In this document: positions 1 to 9,206 of the stretch, piece by piece
Layout of the letters: every line of letters starts with the position of its first letter
Position numbering within the stretch: position 1 is the first letter of the stretch
Origin: CAYMPH01 sp964392365
GTDB taxonomy: Bacteria; Spirochaetota; UBA4802; UBA5550
Length of the DNA stretch: 64,000 nt
Direction of reading: 5' to 3'
NCBI GenBank assembly: GCA_964392365.1
Contig: CAYMPH010000011.1
Location: 1-64,000, forward strand
Position numbers and translations under genes: made by a program
Notes under the pieces: generated by a model
Databases searched by the model: none
The model's input: the letters and a program-made list of their open reading frames with translations, nothing else
What the model was told of the DNA's origin: nothing

Positions 1-13
1 GCGCAGCAAATTT

Positions 14-110
14 AATTTTTTGTCATCCCCGTGAAAACGGGGATCCAGACTACAGGAATGGATTCACCCGAGGGTGCAAGCCATCGCTTTCGCGGGAATG
101 ACAAAAAATA
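14..110. repeat. Inverted-repeat element (MITE/REP-like)
   Basis: The two ends are near-perfect inverted copies: left 14-31 reads AATTTTTTGTCATCCCCG and right 93-110 is its reverse complement with one or two changes. Each half also folds on itself, for example ATCCCC/GGGGAT at 25-44. The core resembles the widely dispersed GTCATTCCCGCGAAAGCGGGAATCCAG-type repeats of many bacterial genomes (dRS3-like). A second left half lies at the far end of the window (63937-63980). No coding capacity is visible. Confidence 0.75.
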
Positions 111-124
111 TTCTAAATAAATCG

Positions 125-154
125 TTAACTGCTATACTTAGATTTTAATATAAT
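125..154 (+). promoter_or_regulatory. Predicted promoter of tupBC
   Basis: TTAACT (125-130) and TATAAT (149-154) are separated by 18 bases, 21 bases before the tupB start codon. It lies just downstream of the inverted-repeat element, so tupBC probably has its own promoter rather than depending on an upstream gene. Confidence 0.5.
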
Positions 155-175
155 ATACCGGAGATTGAAACATTC

Positions 176-880
176 ATGGATTTAATTATAGAAGGTATAA
201 CTCAAGCCTTTCGTCTTATAATATCTCTTGATAAAGAAATAATTGAAATTACTTTACTTTCTTTAAAAATTTCAATGAGCGCAACTTTTTTAAGTCTTGT
301 AATTGGAATTTCAGGGGGAACTGCGCTTGCACTATCTAATTTCCCGGGGAAAAGATTCTTTATCGTTCTTGTTAATACCGGAATGGGCATGCCTCCTGTA
401 GTTGCAGGACTTGCAGTAACAATCATGCTCTGGAGAAACGGACCTCTAGGTTTTTTTGAAATTCTTTATACCCCGGCTGCTATGGTAATTGCTCAGTCAG
501 TTATTGCAACTCCAATCATAACAGGAATTTCTTTTGCAGCAGTTCAGAATATTCCTGAAAAAATGCGGCTTCAGATTCTCGCTCTCGGCGCAACTAAAGC
601 TCAAATGGTCTGGATGCTTGTCAAGGAAGCGAGACTTCCAATGCTTGCAGGAGTTATGGCAGGATTCGGAGGAGTAATTTCCGAGATTGGCGCGTCGATT
701 ATGGTTGGTGGAAATATCAAGGGTTATACCAGGGTATTGACAACTGCAACAGTTATGGAAACCGGCAAAGGAAATTTTGACATTGCCATTGCTTTAAGTG
801 TTATACTTCTACTTCTTATCTTTGCAGTTAATTTTATTCTTACTTCAATACAGCAGAAAGGAAAAAAAAATGTCCGATAA
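176..880 (+). CDS. tupB: Tungstate-type ABC transporter permease TupB
   Basis: A 234-residue polytopic inner-membrane permease, the usual length for TupB. Hydrophobic helices span most of the protein. A cytoplasmic coupling (EAA-like) loop sits near residues 136-158 (LGATKAQMVWMLVKEA), followed by the family block SEIGASIMVGGNIKGYTRVL. TupB forms the channel for tungstate (possibly molybdate) delivered by the binding protein TupA and is powered by TupC. A purine-rich site precedes the ATG at 176. The stop overlaps the start of tupC by 11 bases, so the two are co-translated. No tupA is visible; the sequence upstream is an inverted-repeat element, so tupA must lie outside the window. The family is secure; the exact oxyanion is inferred from family resemblance. 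Confidence 0.87.
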   Translation: MDLIIEGITQAFRLIISLDKEIIEITLLSLKISMSATFLSLVIGISGGTALALSNFPGKRFFIVLVNTGMGMPPVVAGLAVTIMLWRNGPLGFFEILYTPAAMVIAQSVIATPIITGISFAAVQNIPEKMRLQILALGATKAQMVWMLVKEARLPMLAGVMAGFGGVISEIGASIMVGGNIKGYTRVLTTATVMETGKGNFDIAIALSVILLLLIFAVNFILTSIQQKGKKNVR

Positions 881-1958
881 ACATAATCTTCTGCGTATTG
901 AAAATGTTAAAGTATCAAGAAACGGGAAGCTGGTTTTAAATATACCTGAGTTCATACTTGAACAGGGTGAGATAATCTCGCTCATAGGCCCGAATGGCGC
1001 TGGAAAATCCACTCTTCTTCATTCAGTTTTAATGCTTACGAAATTTGAATCAGGTAAAATTTACTTTAATAATAAAAATATTTCCTCTTCCGGAGAAATT
1101 TTAAATTTCAGAAGATCTGTTTCAATGGTATTACAGGAGCCTCTTTTATTTTCAGGAAGTGTTTTTTATAATGTTGCATCCGGTTTGAAATTCAGGGGAT
1201 TGAGCAGAGCAGATATTAAGCCGATTGTGGAAAAGTATCTGGATTTGTTTGGAATATCTCATCTTGGTAAAAGAAGCTCAAATGAAATTTCAGGAGGCGA
1301 GGCACGCAGGGTAAGTTTAGCCAGGGCTTTTGCATTAAAGCCTGAACTTATTCTGCTTGATGAACCTTTTTCAGCACTTGATGCACCTATCAGGGAATCA
1401 TTAATTGAAGATCTTGAAAAAGTTCTAAAAGAAACAAAAACTTCCGCTTTAATTGCCACTCACGACAGGAATGAAGCTATGAGGCTTTCAGATAAAATTT
1501 CAGTTATAAATAACGGTTCAATCGAGCAGACAGCTCCGCCGGAAATTTTAATGTCTTTTCCAGTGAATGAATTTGTAGCAGGCTTCGCAGGAACAGAAAC
1601 TATTTTAACCGGAGATTATATATCAGGTAAAAATGGTATAATGAAGGTAAATGTGAACGGGAAAACCTTTGAAATGCCCGGCTCTGTAAAAAATGGCAGT
1701 GTAACTTTCTGTGTTCAACCGGAAAATATTATTATATCAACAGGCATAAAAGGCAAGTCGAGTGTGAGGAACAATTTCAAAGGGAAAATATATAAAATAA
1801 TTCCTTCAGGTTTTTTTTATAAAATATATATAGACTGCGGTTTTAATCTTATAAGTTATATTACAAAAGATTCTCTTCAAAGCATGAAATTAAAATCAGG
1901 CAGCAGTGTTGTTGCCTCGATTAAGGCAACATCAATTCATATTATTAAAACAGGATAA
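870..1958 (+). CDS. tupC: Tungstate-type ABC transporter ATPase TupC
   Basis: ATPase of 362 residues when started at the ATG at 870. An earlier in-frame start at 798 would add 24 hydrophobic residues inside tupB and is unlikely; AGAAAGGA just upstream of 870 supplies the ribosome site. Motifs run in order: Walker A GPNGAGKST (residues 40-48), Q-loop QEPLLF, signature ISGGEARRV, Walker B LILLDEP, H-loop ATHD. The C-terminal third (about 240-362) looks like a TOBE/MOP-type oxyanion-sensing extension, as in molybdate and tungstate importers. It energises TupB at the inner face of the membrane. The missing binding protein is the only oddity. Confidence 0.87.
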   Translation: MSDKHNLLRIENVKVSRNGKLVLNIPEFILEQGEIISLIGPNGAGKSTLLHSVLMLTKFESGKIYFNNKNISSSGEILNFRRSVSMVLQEPLLFSGSVFYNVASGLKFRGLSRADIKPIVEKYLDLFGISHLGKRSSNEISGGEARRVSLARAFALKPELILLDEPFSALDAPIRESLIEDLEKVLKETKTSALIATHDRNEAMRLSDKISVINNGSIEQTAPPEILMSFPVNEFVAGFAGTETILTGDYISGKNGIMKVNVNGKTFEMPGSVKNGSVTFCVQPENIIISTGIKGKSSVRNNFKGKIYKIIPSGFFYKIYIDCGFNLISYITKDSLQSMKLKSGSSVVASIKATSIHIIKTG

Positions 1959-2166
1959 GTTTTTTTTCTATACCTGAGTCATAGGGAAATAATAAATTAT
2001 CTCCCCTATCCCCCTAATGTTATACGTAAACAATAAATAATTATGATTTTCCTCATCCTTTTTCGCCCTCTTTTGTGGATCCTTGCATTAACAGAATCAT
2101 AACGCGTATACCTCACAAATTCACACAATACTAACGGTTATATATGCCGTATTTACAACGCAAAAA

Positions 2167-2195
2167 TTGACATTATCCCATGTTTCAATTATATC
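2167..2195 (+). promoter_or_regulatory. Predicted kdp promoter
   Basis: A perfect -35 TTGACA (2167-2172), a 17-base spacer and TATATC (2190-2195). A short dyad ACGG...CCGT (2134-2137/2147-2150) lies immediately upstream and could be part of a KdpE operator, though I cannot match it to a known KdpE site. The strong Shine-Dalgarno GGAGGT (2215-2220) lies 9 bases before kdpA. The rest of 1959-2228 shows no gene and no kdpF-like small ORF. Confidence 0.6.
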
Positions 2196-2228
2196 ATTTA
2201 TATCAATTATAACTGGAGGTCAGAAGAG

Positions 2229-3935
2229 ATGGAGCTTTTTGATTTAGCAGCGTTATTTCTTTTTTTCACACTTCTCGTTGCAATATCAGTGATACTCGGG
2301 AAGTATATGATGAATGTATTCAGCGGGACAAAAACTTTTATGACACCTGTAATACGGCCGATCGAGCTTTTAATATACAGAATCTGCGGAATTGATGAAT
2401 CATCCGAGATGACATGGAAAACTTATGCTGCCGGCTTTATTCTGTTTAATGCTGCAGGTATACTGCTCCTTGTTATTATTCAGATGACTCAGGGTTTTCT
2501 TCCGTTAAATCCTCAAAAATTTTCCGGAGTGAAATGGGACAGCGCACTTAACACTGCTATATCTTTTGTTACCAACACTAACTGGCAGGGGTATGGCGGT
2601 GAATCAACAATGAGTTATTTTACCCAGATGATAGGGTTAACTGTTCAGAATTTTATTTCTGCCGGAATCGGAATGGCTGCAGGCCTTGCGCTGATTCGAG
2701 GTTTTACAAGAAAGGAATCAGCAACTGTAGGTAATATATGGGTTGATATGACCAGGTCTGTTCTCTATGTGCTTATTCCCCTTTCGATTATTACAGCAGT
2801 AATCCTTATGTCTCAGGGAGTTATCCAGAATTTTCATTCATATATTACTGCCCAGACCCTGGAAGGCGGTAAACAAATTATCCCAATGGGACCTGCTGCA
2901 TCGCAGATTGCTATAAAACAGATAGGTACTAACGGAGGGGGGTTTTTTAACGTCAATTCTGCACATCCATTTGAAAATCCTACATTCATATCAAACATTG
3001 TTGAGAATTTCTCAATAATACTTATACCAATAGCATTTGTTTTTATGTTCGGATTCATGATAAAAAACAGCAAACAGGGGAGAGCCGTTTTTTTAACCAT
3101 GACCCTGTTATTTGCAATTGGGCTTTCTTTAACTTTATGGAATGAATATAGAGTTAATCCGCTATATGAAAAAGCTGGAATTTCAAATATGCTGAATATG
3201 GAAGGAAAGGAAACAAGAATCGGCGTGTTCTGGTCAGCTGTGTGGAGCCAGTCAACAACAGTTACTTCAAACGGGTCAGTCAACAGCATGCACGACAGTT
3301 ATATGCCTTTGTCGGGAATGGTGCAGTTGTTTAACATGGGAATAGGAGAAGTCATATTCGGTGGTGTTGGTGTTGGTCTTATAGGATTTCTTTTTTATGT
3401 AATACTTTCAATGTTTGTTGTGGGGTTGATGATTGGAAGGACACCTGAGTTTATGGGTAAAAAATTCGGTCCATACGAAATGGGGATGTCGCTCATTGCA
3501 CTTCTATTACCTATGTGTACAGCAGTAATACTTTCCGCTATAGCTGTTTCTGTAAAACCCGGACTTGAAAGCCTGAATAATTCTTCAGCTCATGGACTTT
3601 CTGAAATTCTTTACTCATACTTTTCAGCGGCGGGGAATAATGGTTCAGCGTTTGCCGGCCTTAATGCCAACACGGTTTTTTATAACACAACTATTTCTGT
3701 GGCAATTCTTGTCGGGCGTTTTGCTACAGTATTGCCGGCTCTAGCAATTGCCGGAAGCCTTGCATCGAAAAAAATTGTTCCTGAGAGCCAGGCAACATTC
3801 CCGACCATGGGAATTCTTTTTATCGCAGTAGTATCCGGAATAATATTAATTATGGGAGCTCTTACATTTTTTCCTGTATTTGCTCTCGGACCGGTGCTTG
3901 AGCATCTGTTTCTTCAGCAATCATTGATGTTTTAA
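2229..3935 (+). CDS. kdpA: K+-transporting ATPase subunit KdpA
   Basis: The potassium-selective, channel-like subunit of the high-affinity KdpFABC pump, an inner-membrane protein of 568 residues (family about 560) with roughly ten helices. The selectivity-filter repeats are visible: NTNWQGYGGE near residue 117, GTNGGGFFN near 233 and GNNGSAFAGL near 470. GGAGGT precedes the ATG at good spacing. It heads kdpABCDE, a tight operon (11-base gap to kdpB, then three ATGA overlaps). KdpA takes K+ from outside and passes it through a tunnel to KdpB. No kdpF is seen upstream or between kdpA and kdpB; this small subunit is often missing or unannotated. Confidence 0.97.
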   Translation: MELFDLAALFLFFTLLVAISVILGKYMMNVFSGTKTFMTPVIRPIELLIYRICGIDESSEMTWKTYAAGFILFNAAGILLLVIIQMTQGFLPLNPQKFSGVKWDSALNTAISFVTNTNWQGYGGESTMSYFTQMIGLTVQNFISAGIGMAAGLALIRGFTRKESATVGNIWVDMTRSVLYVLIPLSIITAVILMSQGVIQNFHSYITAQTLEGGKQIIPMGPAASQIAIKQIGTNGGGFFNVNSAHPFENPTFISNIVENFSIILIPIAFVFMFGFMIKNSKQGRAVFLTMTLLFAIGLSLTLWNEYRVNPLYEKAGISNMLNMEGKETRIGVFWSAVWSQSTTVTSNGSVNSMHDSYMPLSGMVQLFNMGIGEVIFGGVGVGLIGFLFYVILSMFVVGLMIGRTPEFMGKKFGPYEMGMSLIALLLPMCTAVILSAIAVSVKPGLESLNNSSAHGLSEILYSYFSAAGNNGSAFAGLNANTVFYNTTISVAILVGRFATVLPALAIAGSLASKKIVPESQATFPTMGILFIAVVSGIILIMGALTFFPVFALGPVLEHLFLQQSLMF

Positions 3936-3946
3936 GGAGATATAAA

Positions 3947-5968
3947 ATGAATCTTTTAAATTCTGAATTTATATTACCTTCATTGAAGGAATCTTTTAAA
4001 AAGCTTAATCCATTTACACTATGGAAAAATCCTGTAATGTTTGTAGTGGAGATTGGATCAGTTATTACTACAACTGTAACTATATTAAATTTATTTTCAG
4101 GGCATAGTATTTTTCTGCCTATTCAGGTAAGCATCTGGCTCTGGGCAACTGTTCTTTTTGCAAATTTTGCTGAATCCATTGCTGAAATCAAGGGAAAAGC
4201 AAGAGCAGAATCTCTGAGGAGCACAAAGAATCTACTTATTGCAACAAGAATATCAGAAAGCGGAAAGGAGGAACAAGTCAGTGCAGCTTTGCTGAAAAAA
4301 GGAGATACCATTGCAGTACAAGAAGGAGATACAATTCCCGGCGACGGTGATATAATTGAAGGAACAGGTCTGGTTGATGAATCTGCAATTACAGGCGAAT
4401 CAGCGCCTGTAATCAGGGAATCCGGAGGCGACAGATGCGGAGTAACCGGCGGAACAAAGCTGCTCTCCGGTAACATTAAAATCAGAATCGCAGTTAATCA
4501 GGGGGAATCATTTCTTGATAGCATGATTAAAATGGTAGAAAGTGCCAGGAGACAGAAATCTCCTAATGAAGCTGCAATGAATATTCTGATTATTGCTTTA
4601 ACTGTTCTTTTTATAGTTGTTGTAGTAACACTCCCTGCATTCGCAGGATATATGGGAATTTCCATAAGCATCACTGTTCTTGTGGCTCTTCTTGTATGTC
4701 TTATGCCCACAACTATAGGGGGGCTCCTTCCTGCAATTGGAATTGCAGGTATGGACAGGGTTCTTCAGCATAATGTTATAGCCATGAGCGGCCGTGCTAT
4801 TGAAGCAGCAGGGGATGTTAATATTGTTCTGCTTGATAAAACCGGCACAATTACCCTCGGAAACAGAATGGCATCGGAATTTATTGCTGCTGACGGTGTT
4901 GAGATGAATTTACTTATACAGAACGCGATGTATTCATCTATAGCTGATGAAACGCCTGAGGGACGGAGCATTGTTGTACTTGCAAAGAAAGAACTGGGAA
5001 TTCATGGAAGTGATATACGCCAGCCGGAAAATTCTGTTTTCGTCCCCTTTACTCCTGAATCAGCTATGAGTGGAATAAACATGGATGGGAAAAAAATAAG
5101 GAAGGGATCTTTACAGGCAATTGAAGATCTTGCAAAAAAAAATAACCTGGTTATACCTGAAAAGATTTATAAAACAGTTGATAGGGTAAGTCTGGCTGGA
5201 GATACCCCTCTTGTTGTTATAAGCGATAATGAAATACTTGGAGTGATCCGTCTTAAAGATATTGTAAAAAGCGGAATAGCAAACAGGATTGACCAGCTCC
5301 GTAAAATCGGAATAAAATCAATAATGATTACCGGTGATTCGCATCTTACTGCTGCGTCAATTGCCGCTGAGGCAGGGCTGGATGATTTTATCGCGCAGGC
5401 AAAACCAGAATCAAAACTTCAGATAATAAGAAAATACCAGCAGCAGGGTAACATGGTAGCCATGATAGGCGACGGTACAAATGATGCTCCTGCCCTTGCT
5501 CAGGCCGATGTTGCAGTTGCAATGAATGCAGGAACCCAGGCTGCAAGGGAAGCTGCTAACATGATAGACCTTGATTCATCTCCAACAAAGCTTCTTGATA
5601 TTGTGGAGATCGGCAAGGAGATACTCATAACGCGTGGATCGCTTACAACTTTCAGTATAGCTAATGATGTTGCAAAATATTTTGCCATTATCCCTGCGAT
5701 ATTTGCAGTCAAATATCCTGCTTTAAATATACTTAATATTATGAGGCTCGAAAGCGCAGAGTCTGCTGTGCTTTCAGCAGTTATATTTAATGCTCTGATT
5801 ATTCCAGCTCTGATACCTGTTGCCCTTCGAGGGGTTAAGTACAGTGTAACTTCAGTTTCTTCTCTGCTAAAAAGAAATTTGCTGATATATGGACTTGGTG
5901 GTATAATACTTCCTTTCGCAGGAATTAAATTGATTGATCTGCTGATAAAAATGAGGAGCTTAATATGA
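3947..5968 (+). CDS. kdpB: K+-transporting P-type ATPase subunit KdpB
   Basis: Catalytic P-type ATPase subunit, 673 residues (family 670-690). It shows the actuator TGES loop, the phosphorylation motif DKTGTIT with D297 as phospho-acceptor, and the hinge block GDGTNDAPALAQADV. The membrane motif MPTTIGGLLPAIG, typical of KdpB, is also present. All catalytic residues expected for activity are there. It hydrolyses ATP to drive K+ uptake through KdpA. AAGGAG lies just before the start. The stop overlaps kdpC by four bases (ATGA), giving translational coupling. Confidence 0.97.
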   Translation: MNLLNSEFILPSLKESFKKLNPFTLWKNPVMFVVEIGSVITTTVTILNLFSGHSIFLPIQVSIWLWATVLFANFAESIAEIKGKARAESLRSTKNLLIATRISESGKEEQVSAALLKKGDTIAVQEGDTIPGDGDIIEGTGLVDESAITGESAPVIRESGGDRCGVTGGTKLLSGNIKIRIAVNQGESFLDSMIKMVESARRQKSPNEAAMNILIIALTVLFIVVVVTLPAFAGYMGISISITVLVALLVCLMPTTIGGLLPAIGIAGMDRVLQHNVIAMSGRAIEAAGDVNIVLLDKTGTITLGNRMASEFIAADGVEMNLLIQNAMYSSIADETPEGRSIVVLAKKELGIHGSDIRQPENSVFVPFTPESAMSGINMDGKKIRKGSLQAIEDLAKKNNLVIPEKIYKTVDRVSLAGDTPLVVISDNEILGVIRLKDIVKSGIANRIDQLRKIGIKSIMITGDSHLTAASIAAEAGLDDFIAQAKPESKLQIIRKYQQQGNMVAMIGDGTNDAPALAQADVAVAMNAGTQAAREAANMIDLDSSPTKLLDIVEIGKEILITRGSLTTFSIANDVAKYFAIIPAIFAVKYPALNILNIMRLESAESAVLSAVIFNALIIPALIPVALRGVKYSVTSVSSLLKRNLLIYGLGGIILPFAGIKLIDLLIKMRSLI

Positions 5969-6534
5969 AACAACTGAAAATATCGATTTTAATACTTTTT
6001 GTTTTTACAATTATTACCGGGGTAATATATCCGCTTCTGATCACAGGAATTGGAATGGTTTTTTTTCATGAAAAAACAAACGGCAGCCTTATAAAAATAA
6101 ACGGAACAATTACAGGTTCTGAATTAGTAGGTCAGAAATTCGAAAGACCTGAATTTTTTCAGGGAAGACCTTCTTCGGTAAATTATGACTCTGTCTCTTC
6201 CGGGGCGAGCAACTACGGGCCCACAAATAAAAAGTTCATAGAGGATGTAAAAACCCGTGTTGTTCAAATCAGGAAAGATTTTAAATTATCCGGCAGTGTT
6301 TCTTTACCATCAGACTTTGTATTTGCCTCAGGAAGCGGGCTTGATCCTCATATCAGCAAAGAATCCGCAATACTTCAGGCTGATAGAATAGCTTCTGCCA
6401 GGGGAATTGATAAATCTATAATTGGAAACATTGTAAATAAAAATCTTGTGAATCAGTATTATTTCTATGGACATTCTTATGTAAACGTATTAAAGATGAA
6501 TATTGAACTTATAGAGAAGGGTTATCTGAAATGA
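5965..6534 (+). CDS. kdpC: K+-transporting ATPase subunit KdpC
   Basis: Accessory subunit of 189 residues, the usual size. One N-terminal membrane helix (about residues 7-30) is followed by a periplasmic-side domain with typical KdpC blocks: FQGRPSSVNYD, SGASNYGPTNK and SGSGLDPHIS. KdpC stabilises the KdpA-KdpB complex and raises ATP affinity. It overlaps kdpB and kdpD by ATGA on either side, so the pump subunits and the sensor are translated together. Confidence 0.96.
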   Translation: MKQLKISILILFVFTIITGVIYPLLITGIGMVFFHEKTNGSLIKINGTITGSELVGQKFERPEFFQGRPSSVNYDSVSSGASNYGPTNKKFIEDVKTRVVQIRKDFKLSGSVSLPSDFVFASGSGLDPHISKESAILQADRIASARGIDKSIIGNIVNKNLVNQYYFYGHSYVNVLKMNIELIEKGYLK

Positions 6535-9206
6535 CTGAACATTACAGGCCCGATCCTGACAGTATTCTATCATCAATAAAAAAAGATGAAGAGAAAGAAA
6601 AAAGAGGCAAACTGAAAGTGTTTTTCGGAATGTCCGCAGGTGTAGGTAAAACCTATGCCATGCTAAAAGCTGCGCACAAACTGAAAGATGAAGGTGTAGA
6701 TGTTGTAGTAGGATATATAGAAACTCATAAACGCGCGGAAACTGATGAACTTGTTGAAGGACTGGAACTTATACCACGGCATAATACCGATCACAAGGGG
6801 ATTAATGTCGAGGAGTTTGATATAGATGCAGTCCTAAAACGGAATCCTAAAGTAGTTCTTGTTGATGAACTTGCACACAGCAACTCGTTTGATTCGCGGC
6901 ACAATAAAAGATTCCAGGATGTAATGGAACTTCTGGATCATGGAATTGATGTTTATACAACACTCAATGTTCAGCATGTTGAAAGCCAGGCAGATGTAGT
7001 TGAGCAGATAACCGGTATAAAAATACGTGAAAAAATTTCAGATTCAATACTTGACAGGGCTGATTCTATTGAACTTATCGATATATCCCCGGAAGGACTG
7101 CTGAAACGTCTCGCGGAAGGCAAGGTATATATACCAGAAAAGGCGGAGCTAGCTGCAGAAAGGTTTTTCAGGAAAGGAAATATAACTGCGCTCAGGGAAA
7201 TGGCTCTTAATTATGTAGCAAAGTCTGTTGACAGCGATTTACAAAACTATATGCAGAGAAAAAACATTCAGGGACCGTGGAAAGCAGGGAATCGTTTGAT
7301 GGTTGCAGTCAGTCCCAGTCCGTATTCAGAATATCTCATAAGATGGACACGCCGAATGGCATTCAATATGAAAGCGCCCTGGGTGGCTCTTTATATTGAA
7401 AAGCAGCGTGATTTATCGGAATCAGAAAAACGCATCCTCGCAAACAATCTAAATCTTGCAAGAGAACTCGGGGCAGAAGTAATATCCACAATTGATGAAG
7501 ATGTTACTTCAGGACTTATAAGAATTGCAAAGCAGAAAAATATTACACAGATAGTTGTCGGCAAGCCTCTTAAAATATATGTTTCAGACATTCTCTCAGG
7601 AGGAAATCTTGTTGAGAGACTGTTGAAAGTGAGCGGAGATATTGAGATTCATATTGTCAGCCAGCCTAATATATATCCTTACAAGCTGACTCTGTTCAGA
7701 AAGTTTAAATTCAAATCCGGAGTCAGTGAATATATTGCTGTTCTTGTTTCAGTTTCAATTATTACACTGATTAGTTTTTTTATTGCTCCGGTAGCAGGCT
7801 ACTGGACAATTTCACTGATATATTTACTTTATATACTTATTCTGAGTCTTTTTATTGGTAGAGGATCCGTTTTTTTTGCAGCAGCAGTCAGCGCTCTTGC
7901 ATGGGATTTTCTTTTTATTCCTCCACTTTATACTTTCCGAATAGATAAGCTTGAAGATTTGATGATGTTTCTGATGTATTTTATTACAGCAATTATTGTC
8001 GGGGGACTTACTTCAAAACTCCGCACAAAAGAATGGGCTTTAAGAATGAGGGAGAATAAAATCCTTGAAATGTATGAGTTTTCAAAAACGCTTGAAAATG
8101 TTTCAGGTACGGATGAAGTTGCAGAAACTGCAATAAAATATATTGAAGATCATTTTAAAGCAAAAGCCGCAATAATTCTATGCGATGAAACAGGAAGATT
8201 ATCCGAACATGCACACGGGAAAAGTTCATTTGAAATTACCGACAGCGGACGCGGAGTCGCAGAATGGGTTTTTAAAAACAGGAAACCTGCAGGGCAATTT
8301 ACAGATACGCTCCCTCAGGCTGATGGACAATATCTTCCACTGACTGCGGCAGGCAGCATAATGGGCATTTTATGTATTAGACTCGATTCGAAAACCGGTT
8401 ATACACATGATCAGGAATCTTATCTCCAGAATATAACTTATCAGCTGTCGCTGAGATTTGAACGCGAGAAGCTGACTGTTGACAGCCAGAAGGCAATGCT
8501 TGTAACTGAATCAGAGAGAATTTATAAAATACTCCTGAATTCCATATCACATGAACTCCGTACTCCTTTGACAACCATTACCGGAGCATCTACCAGTCTG
8601 TTAGATGATGTTGTTGGATCCAAGCCGGAAATCAGAAACGGTCTCATCAGGGAAATATACAGGGCAAGCGGCAGATTAAACAGACTTGTGGATAATCTGC
8701 TCGATATGAGCCGCCTTGAGTCAGGGAACATGAAGCTGAATCTGCAGAATCATGATCCGGGCGATCTGATCAGTGTGGTACTCCGTACCCTTGAAGGTGA
8801 TCTTTCAGAAAACAAAGTTATAACTGACATTCCAGATGTGCTCCCTATGATAAAAATTGATTTTGTTTTAATGGAACAGGTCCTGATCAATCTGGTTTAT
8901 AACGCTATAAATCATACACCGTCCGGTACTGTTATTACAGTCAGCGCAAATATTTCTGAAGATAATTTATACATATCAGTGAAGGATAACGGACCTGGAT
9001 TAAATACAGAGGATATACCTTTTTTATTTGATAAGTTTCACAAGGGGGATTTGTCATCTACTGGAGGTACCGGTCTGGGTCTTTCAATCTGCAAGGGAAT
9101 AGTTGAGGCACATAAAGGAAAAATTAATGCTGAAAATAATACAAGCGGAGGGGCGAAATTTACAATTAGGCTTCCTCTGGATATACAGGTTAATAAACAG
9201 GTATGA
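6531..9206 (+). CDS. kdpD: Potassium/osmosensing histidine kinase KdpD, possible c-di-AMP receptor
   Basis: Full-length sensor kinase of 891 residues. Order: KdpD N-terminal domain with Walker A-like GMSAGVGKT (33-41) and DELAHSN; a USP-like domain (about 250-375); four membrane helices (DUF4118, about 395-495); a GAF-like segment; HisKA with ISHELRTPLT (H674); and HATPase_c with NLVYNAINH and GTGLGLSI. The USP domain carries SPS (261-263), exactly 20 residues, then WVALY (284-288). This resembles the SxS-X20-FTAxY motif reported for c-di-AMP binding in S. aureus KdpD, whereas the E. coli protein, as I recall it, lacks it. The kinase phosphorylates KdpE when K+ is limiting. c-di-AMP binding is an inference, strengthened by the c-di-AMP riboswitch 4.4 kb away. 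Confidence 0.95.
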   Translation: MTEHYRPDPDSILSSIKKDEEKEKRGKLKVFFGMSAGVGKTYAMLKAAHKLKDEGVDVVVGYIETHKRAETDELVEGLELIPRHNTDHKGINVEEFDIDAVLKRNPKVVLVDELAHSNSFDSRHNKRFQDVMELLDHGIDVYTTLNVQHVESQADVVEQITGIKIREKISDSILDRADSIELIDISPEGLLKRLAEGKVYIPEKAELAAERFFRKGNITALREMALNYVAKSVDSDLQNYMQRKNIQGPWKAGNRLMVAVSPSPYSEYLIRWTRRMAFNMKAPWVALYIEKQRDLSESEKRILANNLNLARELGAEVISTIDEDVTSGLIRIAKQKNITQIVVGKPLKIYVSDILSGGNLVERLLKVSGDIEIHIVSQPNIYPYKLTLFRKFKFKSGVSEYIAVLVSVSIITLISFFIAPVAGYWTISLIYLLYILILSLFIGRGSVFFAAAVSALAWDFLFIPPLYTFRIDKLEDLMMFLMYFITAIIVGGLTSKLRTKEWALRMRENKILEMYEFSKTLENVSGTDEVAETAIKYIEDHFKAKAAIILCDETGRLSEHAHGKSSFEITDSGRGVAEWVFKNRKPAGQFTDTLPQADGQYLPLTAAGSIMGILCIRLDSKTGYTHDQESYLQNITYQLSLRFEREKLTVDSQKAMLVTESERIYKILLNSISHELRTPLTTITGASTSLLDDVVGSKPEIRNGLIREIYRASGRLNRLVDNLLDMSRLESGNMKLNLQNHDPGDLISVVLRTLEGDLSENKVITDIPDVLPMIKIDFVLMEQVLINLVYNAINHTPSGTVITVSANISEDNLYISVKDNGPGLNTEDIPFLFDKFHKGDLSSTGGTGLGLSICKGIVEAHKGKINAENNTSGGAKFTIRLPLDIQVNKQV

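Noticed and set aside
798..869. Upstream in-frame start for tupC
   Set aside because: It lies inside tupB, adds a hydrophobic stretch not found in ABC ATPases, and the ATG at 870 has a good ribosome site.
1959..2228. Search for kdpF
   Set aside because: No small hydrophobic frame with a ribosome site is found between tupC and kdpA or between kdpA and kdpB.
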